Source of the DNA: an uncultured Alteromonadaceae bacterium
Lineage (GTDB): Bacteria; Pseudomonadota; Gammaproteobacteria; Enterobacterales; Alteromonadaceae
Assembly (NCBI GenBank): GCA_938085045.1
Contig: CALKGI010000074.1
Location: 1 to 32,460 of the forward strand
Direction: 5' to 3'
DNA: 32,460 bases
Part shown: piece by piece, positions 26,233-32,460 of the stretch
Numbering within the stretch: the stretch's first letter is position 1
How the letters are laid out: every line of letters begins with the position of its first letter
Position numbers and translations under genes: made by a program
The notes under the pieces: model-generated
Databases searched by the model: none
What the model was told of the DNA's origin: nothing
Seen by the model: the letters and a program-made list of their open reading frames with translations, nothing else

Positions 26233-27693
26233 ATGACATTATCAAAAATGGGTTTAATTGGACTGGCATTGGCGGTTTTGGGTCAGTCTGGGGTCGCTAG
26301 CGCCGATGCACCAGAGCCCAAACTAACCATGACAGACTGTCATCTAAATGGCATAGAATCACAGGTGCGTTGCGGCACGTTACAAGTGCCTGAAAACTAC
26401 AGTAAAAAAGATGGTCCGCAGTTGTCCATCAACCTCGCCATATTACCAGCCATAGATAACAGCAATGAAAACTTGCCTTTAATGTTTTTGGCCGGAGGCC
26501 CAGGACAAGCCGCCGTTGAAATGGCAGGGGGGCTCAACAAAATGTTCGCTGAGACTCGCAAGACCCGAGATATCATCATGGTCGACCAACGCGGTACTGG
26601 CAAATCTAATGCTTTGGAATGCCCAGACATCGAAGAGTTAGACAGCTACACAGCCATCCCTGAAGATGTAGGCCAGCAAGAAGTTAAAGACTGCATCGCC
26701 GATTTTTCTGGTGACTTAAGCCAATTCAATTCAGAAAACGCCATTCGCGATTTCGACGCAATACGTCAAGCGCTCGGTCATAAACAACTCAACCTATACG
26801 GCGGCTCTTACGGCACGCGTGCTGCATTGGTTTATATGCGAATGTTCCCTGAGTCAATTCGCTCGGTAGTGCTCGACAGCGTAGGCCCTATTGAAGTGCC
26901 TATCGGCTTATTTGGCCAAAGCTCTGCTCGTTCGTTCGATTTGTTACTCAAGCATTGTCAAGAAGAACAAAGCTGTAACGAAGCCTACCCACAGCTGAGC
27001 CAAGAGTTTACACAACTGATTAACCGCCTTGAACAGGCCCCGGTTAAAATAACCATCCCACACCCACGACTGGGCACCAACACCGAATTTGCCATCAGTA
27101 AGGGCAAAATCATTGGCCATATTTTCTCATCATTGTATGGCGCTGGCGGCCGCTCAATGGTGCCTTTGGTTATCCATCAAGCCTATTTGGGGAACTATCT
27201 GCCACTAGCAGGCATGATTGCCGCCTCAGAAGGTGCCGGTGGCATTTACCCGGGTTTGCTATTTAACATTACCTGCAACGAAGATTTTCCAAGAATCAAC
27301 GACGATATGTTTGCCAAAGATGCAATCAACAGTTTTGGTGGCGACAATAGTCACAAATCATTCAAATTGTTTTGTCCAATATGGCCTAAATTCACCCCAA
27401 GCAAAGACTTTTACAACCCCGTGACCGCCGACATTCCAACCTTGATTTTGTCGGGTGATTTAGACCCTGTAACACCACCAAGCAATGGCGAGTACTCAGC
27501 TAAAACACTGCCAAACAGCCACCATATAGTCGTAGAACAAGCCTCTCATGGCGTAATTAGCAGCCCTTGTGCAATAACGGTCATGCAACAGTTTTTGACT
27601 ACCTTAAAACCCAAAGAATTGGACCAGTCCTGCTTTGATGAACTCCCCAAAGAAACGTTTATGAGCAGCTTAAACGGAGGCAACGCATTATGA
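26233..27693 (+). CDS. Exported alpha/beta hydrolase, TAP-like peptidase family
   Basis: 486-residue alpha/beta-hydrolase of the tripeptidyl-aminopeptidase/proline-iminopeptidase-like group, exported by a signal peptide at 1-25 (ending ASADA). The oxyanion-side loop is MFLAGGPGQAA, followed by the family motif VDQRGTGKS. The nucleophile is S192 in YGGSYGTRA. The acid is probably D411 in LSGDLDPVTPP and the base H439 in QASHGV, all in the correct order. The TAP-like C-terminal domain contains them, and Cys pairs (for example HCQEEQSC) suggest disulphides. The likely activity is release of N-terminal residues from peptides or hydrolysis of a small ester or amide; the substrate is unknown. AGGGGA precedes the ATG. 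Its stop overlaps the ABC ATPase start by four bases. Confidence 0.92.
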   Translation: MTLSKMGLIGLALAVLGQSGVASADAPEPKLTMTDCHLNGIESQVRCGTLQVPENYSKKDGPQLSINLAILPAIDNSNENLPLMFLAGGPGQAAVEMAGGLNKMFAETRKTRDIIMVDQRGTGKSNALECPDIEELDSYTAIPEDVGQQEVKDCIADFSGDLSQFNSENAIRDFDAIRQALGHKQLNLYGGSYGTRAALVYMRMFPESIRSVVLDSVGPIEVPIGLFGQSSARSFDLLLKHCQEEQSCNEAYPQLSQEFTQLINRLEQAPVKITIPHPRLGTNTEFAISKGKIIGHIFSSLYGAGGRSMVPLVIHQAYLGNYLPLAGMIAASEGAGGIYPGLLFNITCNEDFPRINDDMFAKDAINSFGGDNSHKSFKLFCPIWPKFTPSKDFYNPVTADIPTLILSGDLDPVTPPSNGEYSAKTLPNSHHIVVEQASHGVISSPCAITVMQQFLTTLKPKELDQSCFDELPKETFMSSLNGGNAL

Positions 27694-28424
27694 TTGAAGT
27701 TAATGATCTGCACAAAAGCTTTACCAAGGTAAAAGCACTCGACGGCCTTTCGTTCAGCGCCAAAGATGGCGAAATCACCGGCATACTCGGCCCCAACGGC
27801 GCGGGCAAAACCACTTGTTTACGCACCCTTTATGGCTTATTAACAGCCGACCAAGGCTCAGCCTCTATCGATGGTATTGACGTATTAAAAGATCCACTGG
27901 CTGCGCGAAAACGTCTTGGCATTTTTCCCGATAAATTTGGTTTGTATGAGCGTTTAACTGCTTACGAGCAAATCGATTACTTTGCCAGCCTCCATGGCTT
28001 ACAAGGCAAAGCCAAGCACCAAGCGATTGAAACTGTGATAAAAGACTTAGAAATGGAAGAACTGGCCCATCGTAGAACCGCTGGGTTTTCGCAAGGCCAA
28101 CGCATGAAAGTCACTTTAGCCCAAGCACTAGTTCACCAACCGAAAAACTTTGTGCTCGACGAACCAACGCGCGGTTTAGACGTAATGAGCACCCGGGTAT
28201 TGCGTAATTATTTGGCTCGTTTTAGAGAAAAAGGCCACTGCATTTTGTTCTCGTCTCATGTAATGCAAGAAGTCGCCGCCCTGTGCGACCGAGTCATTGT
28301 GGTCGCTGGCGGCAAACTGGCAGCCCAAGGCACCCCAGAAGAACTATGCGAATTAGCAGGCGAGAAGCACTTAGAAGAAGCCTTTGTAAAAATTATTGGT
28401 TCTGATGAAGGAGTCGCCGCATGA
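27690..28424 (+). CDS. ABC transporter ATP-binding protein, NatA-like
   Basis: 244-residue ATPase that would power the permease encoded next. It has Walker A GPNGAGKTT from residue 34, a signature loop GFSQGQRMKV (FSQGQ in place of LSGGQ), Walker B and catalytic Glu in FVLDEPTRGLDV, and the switch His in FSSHVMQEV. The deviating signature is common among NatA/CcmA-type exporters. The start overlaps the hydrolase stop and the stop overlaps the permease start, both as ATGA, so the three genes form one translationally coupled operon. In NatAB the pair extrudes Na+, but related pairs export drugs or lipids, so the cargo is open. Confidence 0.93.
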   Translation: MIEVNDLHKSFTKVKALDGLSFSAKDGEITGILGPNGAGKTTCLRTLYGLLTADQGSASIDGIDVLKDPLAARKRLGIFPDKFGLYERLTAYEQIDYFASLHGLQGKAKHQAIETVIKDLEMEELAHRRTAGFSQGQRMKVTLAQALVHQPKNFVLDEPTRGLDVMSTRVLRNYLARFREKGHCILFSSHVMQEVAALCDRVIVVAGGKLAAQGTPEELCELAGEKHLEEAFVKIIGSDEGVAA

Positions 28425-29584
28425 TCCAATTTAAAGCATTATTTATCAAAGAAATTAAAGAAGCTCTGCGAGACAAACGAGCGATGATGGTCGCCATGAT
28501 GATGGCATTTATGGCACCTGTGATGATCTTTGCCATGTCTAAGGTGATGATCAGCAAAGCAACCGAAAAACCCATAGTTTACGTTAAGATCACTGGTGGC
28601 GAATATGCACCAAAACTGATTAAACACTTTGAAACAGCCAATCTAATGTCTTTTGACAGCGTACCTGAAGACAAGAAAGTGATGTGGGATGAACGCAATA
28701 TCACCCTAACAATCCCAGATACTTTTGCCAAAGACCTGTCTGAGGGTAATGTCATTGATATTATTTTTAGTGCAGATCACTCAGACAAAGCCATGCTAAT
28801 TCCTATTAAGCGAGTAGAAAGAGCGGTCAGAGCTTTTTCATTATCCATCGGTTACAAACGCCTGATGGTACGCGGTATTGACGTCAAGCTGTTGCAGCCA
28901 CTCAATCTGATTGAACAAGACACCGCTCAGCCTAATAGCAGTCCTTTGGTGATCACAATGATGCTGGGCATGTACTTACTCATGACCGCATTTATGTCGG
29001 GTTTGCCGCTAGCGATTGATTCGAGCGCGGGTGAACGTGAACGTAACGTGCTTGAAATGCTGTTATGCCAGCCTGTCGATACATTAAAAGTTGTGCTGGC
29101 AAAACTAACAAGCGCCAGTGTAATAGCCGTGATAGGTGTATTGTTAACCCTTACGCTAACCTCTGTGGCAGTTGATTTTGTCGACCTTGCAAAAATTGGC
29201 GCAGCGTTTAGCCTCGACATGTACACTTTCACTGCCCTATTGTCGTTATTGGTGCCAATATGTGTATTTGCCTCTGCATTGCAACTATTCTTTGCATTCC
29301 AATCAAAAAGCTTCAAAGAAGCGCAATCAACCGTGACCATGATAGTTATGGTGCCTGCAATGTTGCCCGTGGCATTAATGATGATGGATGACAGACCAAA
29401 ATGGACCGAATGGATGCCTGTCGCTGGACAGTCACTGCTAATGGAAGACATACTCAAGGGAATTCCGACAAGCTGGGGAATGATTGGTTTTACCGGTCTG
29501 GTGACTTTGGCAATATCAGCAGCCTTGGTGCTGGCCACAGCCAAAAAGCTCAAATCTGAGAAGGTGGTTTTGGCATTGAGCTAA
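28421..29584 (+). CDS. ABC transporter permease, NatB/ABC-2 type
   Basis: 387-residue ABC-2-type permease. The first transmembrane helix is near residues 20-40 (VAMMMAFMAPVMIFAMS). A roughly 130-residue extracytoplasmic domain follows, then about five helices from residue 175 on, including LVITMMLGMYLLMTAFMSGL and the motif DSSAGERERNVLEMLLCQPV, a close match to the ERE/LE-LL coupling motif of NatB and related exporters. It partners with the ATPase just upstream. The hydrolase in the same operon suggests either that its product is exported or that the transporter and enzyme process the same compound; this is inference from position. An imperfect terminator hairpin follows at 29594. Confidence 0.92.
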   Translation: MIQFKALFIKEIKEALRDKRAMMVAMMMAFMAPVMIFAMSKVMISKATEKPIVYVKITGGEYAPKLIKHFETANLMSFDSVPEDKKVMWDERNITLTIPDTFAKDLSEGNVIDIIFSADHSDKAMLIPIKRVERAVRAFSLSIGYKRLMVRGIDVKLLQPLNLIEQDTAQPNSSPLVITMMLGMYLLMTAFMSGLPLAIDSSAGERERNVLEMLLCQPVDTLKVVLAKLTSASVIAVIGVLLTLTLTSVAVDFVDLAKIGAAFSLDMYTFTALLSLLVPICVFASALQLFFAFQSKSFKEAQSTVTMIVMVPAMLPVALMMMDDRPKWTEWMPVAGQSLLMEDILKGIPTSWGMIGFTGLVTLAISAALVLATAKKLKSEKVVLALS

Positions 29585-29593
29585 AGGATTGAT

Positions 29594-29617
29594 GGGCAAT
29601 CCCCGTGATTGCCCAAT
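29594..29617 (+). terminator. Possible terminator of the hydrolase-ABC operon
   Basis: gggcaatc at 29594-29601 pairs with gattgccc at 29607-29614 across a 5-base loop, 10 bases after the permease stop. The T tract is poor, so it may need Rho or merely protect the 3' end. Confidence 0.5.
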
Positions 29618-29637
29618 CTTGCAACCCAATACATAAA

Positions 29638-29666
29638 AGGGCAGACACGGGGGGCTGCGCTCTACG
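29638..29666. repeat. Degenerate copy of the GGGC..CACGGGGG..CTACG repeat
   Basis: This 29-base stretch has the same frame as the end of the repeat at 15206-15548: GGGC, then CACGGGGG, then a C-rich bridge ending CTACG. It is shorter and partly diverged. It sits between the ABC operon and the acetyltransferase gene, so the repeat occurs at least twice in this window. Confidence 0.5.
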
Positions 29667-29711
29667 TTGCAAAAGAGCAAAAAAAATCAATGCTAAGAGG
29701 TAGCCTAAACA

Positions 29712-30230
29712 GTGACACAAATCACCACCACACCAAAATTCAACATCCGAAAATTCACCCACGACGACATCACACAACTGGCCGTCATCCTGTCAGACCC
29801 ACAAGTCATGCGCTATTCCACTGTTGGCGAACTTGATGAACAAGGTATTAAAAGACATGTCGACAAATGCCTAGCCAGCTACAAAAAATATGGCTGGGGC
29901 CAATGGGCAATCGTTTGTAACCAAACAGATGAAATTGTGGGTTTATGTGGCCTGAACTTTCTAAGGCTCGACGACGAAGATCTCATTCATATCAGCTACC
30001 GTTTCGCCCGCGCTCACTGGCGCAAAGGGTTTGCTCTGGAAACCGTCAACGCCATTGTAGAATATGCCTTTAACGAGCTGTCAATTGAGTCAGTTTATTC
30101 GATTGTTGAGCCTGTGAATCAGCCTTCGGTGAATTTAGCAATAAAAGCCGGGTTTACGCTGGCTAGAACATCAACGTTTAAGGGGCTTGGGGTGAATCTT
30201 TATCGAATTCAGTCTACTCATGGGTGGTAG
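29712..30230 (+). CDS. GNAT-family N-acetyltransferase (RimJ/RimL-like)
   Basis: 172-residue acetyltransferase using acetyl-CoA. FNIRKFTHDDITQLAVILSD at the start, WAIVCNQTDEIVGLCGL in the middle, the CoA-binding segment ISYRFARAHWRKGFALETVN and the closing VNQPSVNLAIKAGFTLART are the usual order of the RimJ/RimL-type group, whose members modify protein N-termini, antibiotics or small amines. The target cannot be read here. It starts with GTG at 29712, supported by AAGAGG about 11 bases upstream. Its last 17 bases overlap the tail of the Rhs remnant on the other strand. It is preceded by a copy of a dispersed repeat. Confidence 0.9.
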   Translation: MTQITTTPKFNIRKFTHDDITQLAVILSDPQVMRYSTVGELDEQGIKRHVDKCLASYKKYGWGQWAIVCNQTDEIVGLCGLNFLRLDDEDLIHISYRFARAHWRKGFALETVNAIVEYAFNELSIESVYSIVEPVNQPSVNLAIKAGFTLARTSTFKGLGVNLYRIQSTHGW

Positions 30231-30765
30231 GTAGCGTAACAGTATCAACTTCAACAAAAATATCATCGCCACCCATACATTCATCAATGCCATTCTCGCC
30301 AACTGTTTTGCCCGTATCGACGCGGCAGCTTTGGCACAACCGTTGGTAGGTATCAAAATAACGATACTCAGTGAGGCTGCCTTGGGTGGTTTTGGTGATG
30401 TTACCGAATTCGTTGAGTTGCATTGTGGTATCGACGCCTTCTGGTGCATCGATAAAGGTTGCGGTGTTATAGGCTGCTTGCCGTAAGCCAAATACGTTGT
30501 GGTCGTTTCGTTATTGCGGTTGTCGCTGACTTTACGCTTGTTACCTTTTAGGTAAGTAAAGGCTGTATTGCCGCTTGCGCCATATTGACTGGTTTTTTCC
30601 TCACGCTGCATACCGTCAAAGCTAGTGAAAATGCCTTTGGTGGTATTGCCTGCGGTAGCCTTTGAACGTGACTTTATTATACGCGTTGTACTGAGTATTT
30701 TGATAAACCGTGGTGCCGCTGCCTTGAGCCCATTGACTGTCTACTGGATTGTACAATGGGCTCTC
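30214..30765 (-). pseudogene. Rhs/YD-repeat protein fragment with two frameshifts
   Basis: Three consecutive minus-strand frames read as one Rhs-type protein. The first, from about 30765 to 30661, gives YNPVDSQWAQGSGTTVYQNT then QYNAYNKVTFKG. The second, to about 30478, gives GIFTSFDGMQREEKTSQYGA, GNKRKVSDNRNNETTTTYLA and YGK. The third, to 30214, gives DTTMQLNEFGNITKTTQGSL and TEYRYFDTYQRLCQSCRVDT. YRYFDTYQRLCQ and NEFGNITK are YD-repeat style. The breaks near 30660 and 30478 are one-base shifts. There is no start, and an in-frame TGA lies just upstream at 30766-30768. It is a displaced piece of an Rhs gene, downstream of the toxin/LRR pair and in the same orientation. Its end runs 17 bases into the acetyltransferase gene. 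Confidence 0.8.
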
Positions 30766-30839
30766 TCATCTATCACACCAGACAAAATCTACAGCTAATG
30801 AGTTGATTATACTGGAAAATATCGAATTTACCGAAAGTA

Positions 30840-30959
30840 TTATAAGGTAAGCAGCTTGACCCCTTTTTCACATTCGATATAAAAATTGAGTTTGTTTGAA
30901 TCAATACTTAAGTATTTTTGTTTGCCCCAATCTTCAAAAATGTTAGGTTGCTCTGTCAT
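30840..30959 (-). CDS. Small ORF, 39 residues, downstream of the LRR gene
   Basis: Reads MTEQPNIFEDWGKQKYLSID, then SNKLNFYIECEKGVKLLTL, and stops. AAAGG lies about 8 bases before the ATG, and the gap to the LRR gene stop is only 34 bases on the same strand, so it is probably cotranscribed. I recognise no family. It may be a small real gene or the surviving first part of a second immunity-type gene, given that the sequence beyond is decayed Rhs material. Confidence 0.45.
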   Translation of the reverse strand: MTEQPNIFEDWGKQKYLSIDSNKLNFYIECEKGVKLLTL

Positions 30960-30993
30960 TTGTTACCTTTGAAGCCATCTGCTTTCTTGTTGT

Positions 30994-31863
30994 TCAGCGA
31001 TGGCTCAGTTGGTGATGCAACTCGTCACTTTTGTGAGAGTAATATTTTTTGTTGTTGTAACTGATAGTGTTTAATTTGGGGTGTCTGAGGCAAGGGGATA
31101 AATCACCAGATACCAGTGTGGTACCATGAAAAAATAATTTCTCTAATTGTAAACTTTGACCAATAAAATCAAGGTTTTCGATATCTGCACATTTTTCAAT
31201 ATCCAATATCTTTAATGTTTGCAGTGCCCCCAAAAAGCTGTAGTCATCGATATTTTTGCAATTTTGAAAATGAACATCCCTTATAGGGGCGCAAACATTC
31301 GCAAAATCAGTTATATCAGAAAGATAACGAATGTAGCCAAGCTTTAATATTTGAAGGTTATGACAATGATCGATACCCGCAAGCGACGTCATATTCGACA
31401 TATTCAATTCTAAAAATTCCAGCATCGGTATTTCTGCAAGCTCACTGATATCAGTTGATTTGGGGTTGTATTTCCATAAACCCAAATGTTTCAAGTGTTT
31501 TGTTTTGTTGAGGTTTTTGAGTTTAGTTGACCATGTTCCTCTAAGATAATTTATATTAGGAAATAAACTTAAATCCAAAGGCTGTTTTAATGCTTCAAAG
31601 GTCAACGATTCCAGTCCTGCGTGGTCATACAATGCTGAAATATCCGGGTACCCATCCTGAATCGAAATAGCTTTTAAACCTTCCAGTTCATGAAGGAAAT
31701 CCAAATCAGCTAGAGAATAACCATGGAATTTACTGACATGAATCCCATAAGTACCTGGGGCCGCGTCATTGTATGCCTTAATGTATTCATCAATTCTATC
31801 TGATTCCACTGACAAAAATGGATTTTCGTTTGGATTGTTGCTGATTTGCAGATTGTTGGTCAT
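30994..31863 (-). CDS. Leucine-rich-repeat protein, probable immunity protein
   Basis: 289-residue protein with no signal peptide, so probably cytoplasmic. After about 55 N-terminal residues it consists of roughly nine irregular leucine-rich repeats, for example LEGLKAISIQDGYPDISAL, TKHLKHLGLWKYNPKSTDIS, IPMLEFLELNMSNMTSLAGI, CHNLQILKLGYIRYLSDI and LQTLKILDIEKCADIENLDF. A short polar tail ends LHHQLSHR. LRR proteins are known immunity partners in polymorphic toxin loci. Here the gene follows the toxin C-terminus by 122 bases on the same strand, so an immunity role is my best inference. GGGGG about 10 bases before the ATG at 31863 may serve as ribosome-binding site. It is visibly richer in A+T than the genes before 29600, consistent with accessory DNA. 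Confidence 0.85.
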   Translation of the reverse strand: MTNNLQISNNPNENPFLSVESDRIDEYIKAYNDAAPGTYGIHVSKFHGYSLADLDFLHELEGLKAISIQDGYPDISALYDHAGLESLTFEALKQPLDLSLFPNINYLRGTWSTKLKNLNKTKHLKHLGLWKYNPKSTDISELAEIPMLEFLELNMSNMTSLAGIDHCHNLQILKLGYIRYLSDITDFANVCAPIRDVHFQNCKNIDDYSFLGALQTLKILDIEKCADIENLDFIGQSLQLEKLFFHGTTLVSGDLSPCLRHPKLNTISYNNKKYYSHKSDELHHQLSHR

Positions 31864-31917
31864 CGAAATAGTACCCCCGTAATATTTTACACTTTCATTT
31901 GAATATGCATCTTTCTA

Positions 31918-31949
31918 TGGGCATTGGTAAACAGTTTTGCCAATGCCCA
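31918..31949. promoter_or_regulatory. Hairpin between toxin and LRR gene
   Basis: tgggcattgg at 31918-31927 pairs perfectly with ccaatgccca at 31940-31949, and further pairs inside shorten the loop to four bases. Neither strand has a T tract after it. It may be an attenuator or RNA-processing site that sets toxin and immunity transcript levels separately. Confidence 0.55.
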
Positions 31950-31985
31950 ACTTGATAACCATTATGGCTTATCTGGATTGCTAGT

Positions 31986-32460
31986 TTACAGCCAGTTACT
32001 TTCCTGTTTACTGGCTGCTCTTGTAGTACTACTGGAGGTAGCAGTTGAATTATTGGAACTCTGTTGTGTTTCTAACATTTTTTTCCCTGGTGAATTTCGT
32101 ATATTAAGGTTGTTAGGGTTTTTAACTCCACCTTTATCATTTGCAATTTTTTTAGCTTCGTCTTTGAAAGCCGATTTATCATCTGTTGCTTCATCCCACT
32201 TTGCCTTTTCTGCACCACCGTTCTTGCCGCCTTTACTCTTAGCCGATTCTTCCATCCGTTTCAAAGGCCCCTTACCATGATACTGTTTGCCATTGCCAAA
32301 AGTAATTGTATAAGAACCAACAGTCCCTTGCTTTTTAAGCAGCTGGTAGACTTTATCTACGCTCTTAAGTGTTTTTGCCGGATTGAATGCCCCTTCGATG
32401 GTCTCTCTTGCGGCCATAGCAAGGCCCGGGCTACCTGTCGTTAAATAGTTTATGGTGACA
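31986..32460 (-). CDS. Polymorphic toxin C-terminal region, GIY-YIG/URI-like nuclease (5' part outside window)
   Basis: The frame is open to the window edge, so only the last 157 residues are seen; an internal ATG at 32417 is not the start. The visible part begins VTINYLTTGSPGLAMAARET, then a helical linker (AKTLKSVDKVYQLLKKQG) and a probable nuclease domain. GSYTITFGNGKQYHGKG fits the GIY-YIG/URI core pattern (Y-x-I, about 8 residues, Y-x-G-K), an Arg follows in PLKRMEESA, a helix with Glu in SAFKDEAKKIANDKG, and an Asn-rich NPNNLNIRNSPGKK end. A Ser/Thr-rich tail (SSNNSTATSSSTT) closes the protein. I infer the tip of an Rhs-type toxin from the Rhs remnant downstream and the LRR gene next to it; the Rhs core itself is not visible. 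Confidence 0.7.
   Translation of the reverse strand, partial: VTINYLTTGSPGLAMAARETIEGAFNPAKTLKSVDKVYQLLKKQGTVGSYTITFGNGKQYHGKGPLKRMEESAKSKGGKNGGAEKAKWDEATDDKSAFKDEAKKIANDKGGVKNPNNLNIRNSPGKKMLETQQSSNNSTATSSSTTRAASKQESNWL

Noticed and set aside
28927..29553. Minus-strand ORF of 208 residues
   Set aside because: Complement of the ABC permease gene, whose motifs and coupled start are convincing.
1..32460. tRNA, rRNA, CRISPR array, prophage or complete IS element
   Set aside because: I looked for cloverleaf sequences, regularly spaced short repeats, integrases and transposases and found none that could be supported by eye.

Overview
This window most likely comes from a marine gammaproteobacterium, probably of the Alteromonadales; I cannot name the genus. 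The clues are a gammaproteobacterial LexA box in front of yebG, a gltBD pair, two methyl-accepting chemotaxis proteins, a DmdC-type acyl-CoA dehydrogenase, a secreted M3 peptidase, and a homologue of the Leptospira surface protein LipL32, a family also known from Pseudoalteromonas-like bacteria. Most of the window is ordinary, densely packed chromosome. The last 2.2 kb is richer in A+T and looks like an accessory toxin island.

Layout. 1-1422: 3' part of a chemoreceptor. 1456-1611: a pair of inverted REP-like hairpins. 1644-3413 (-): acyl-CoA dehydrogenase, divergent from a GAF-domain GspE/PilB-type ATPase (3586-5868) that ends in a strong terminator. 5936-6616 (-): LipL32 homologue. 6800-7690: secreted cyclophilin. 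7920-10016: Cache-domain chemoreceptor with terminator. 10149-10799: secreted His/Asn-rich protein. 11026-11766: lone periplasmic binding protein. 11791-13176 (-): NhaC-type antiporter. 13352-13684: SOS gene yebG, overlapping tail to tail an AraC-family regulator (13656-14615, -). 14687-15196: small exported DUF1579-like protein. 15206-15548: a repeat interrupted by a MITE-like insertion. 15549-16910 (-): a histidyl-tRNA synthetase of the type usual in Actinobacteria. 17111-19291: M3 metallopeptidase lipoprotein. 19332-19801: a composite inverted-repeat element holding an NtrC-like site array. 20086-26003: gltBD, the two subunits of NADPH glutamate synthase. 26233-29584: a three-gene, translationally coupled operon of secreted alpha/beta hydrolase, ABC ATPase and ABC permease. 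29712-30230: GNAT acetyltransferase.

Toxin island, 30214-32460, read on the minus strand. It starts at the window edge with the C-terminal part of a probable polymorphic toxin carrying a GIY-YIG/URI-like nuclease signature. A hairpin follows, then a leucine-rich-repeat protein in the position of an immunity protein, a 39-codon ORF, and a twice-frameshifted Rhs/YD-repeat fragment. This order (active toxin tip, immunity gene, displaced Rhs remnant) is typical of Rhs loci that have exchanged tips.

The less ordinary items are the LipL32 homologue with its calcium site apparently intact, the foreign-type HisRS, the toxin/LRR pair, the MITE nested in another repeat beside hisS, and the NtrC-like array inside a palindromic mobile-type element upstream of gltB. 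Family assignments come from reading the translated sequences against remembered family features; no database search was run.
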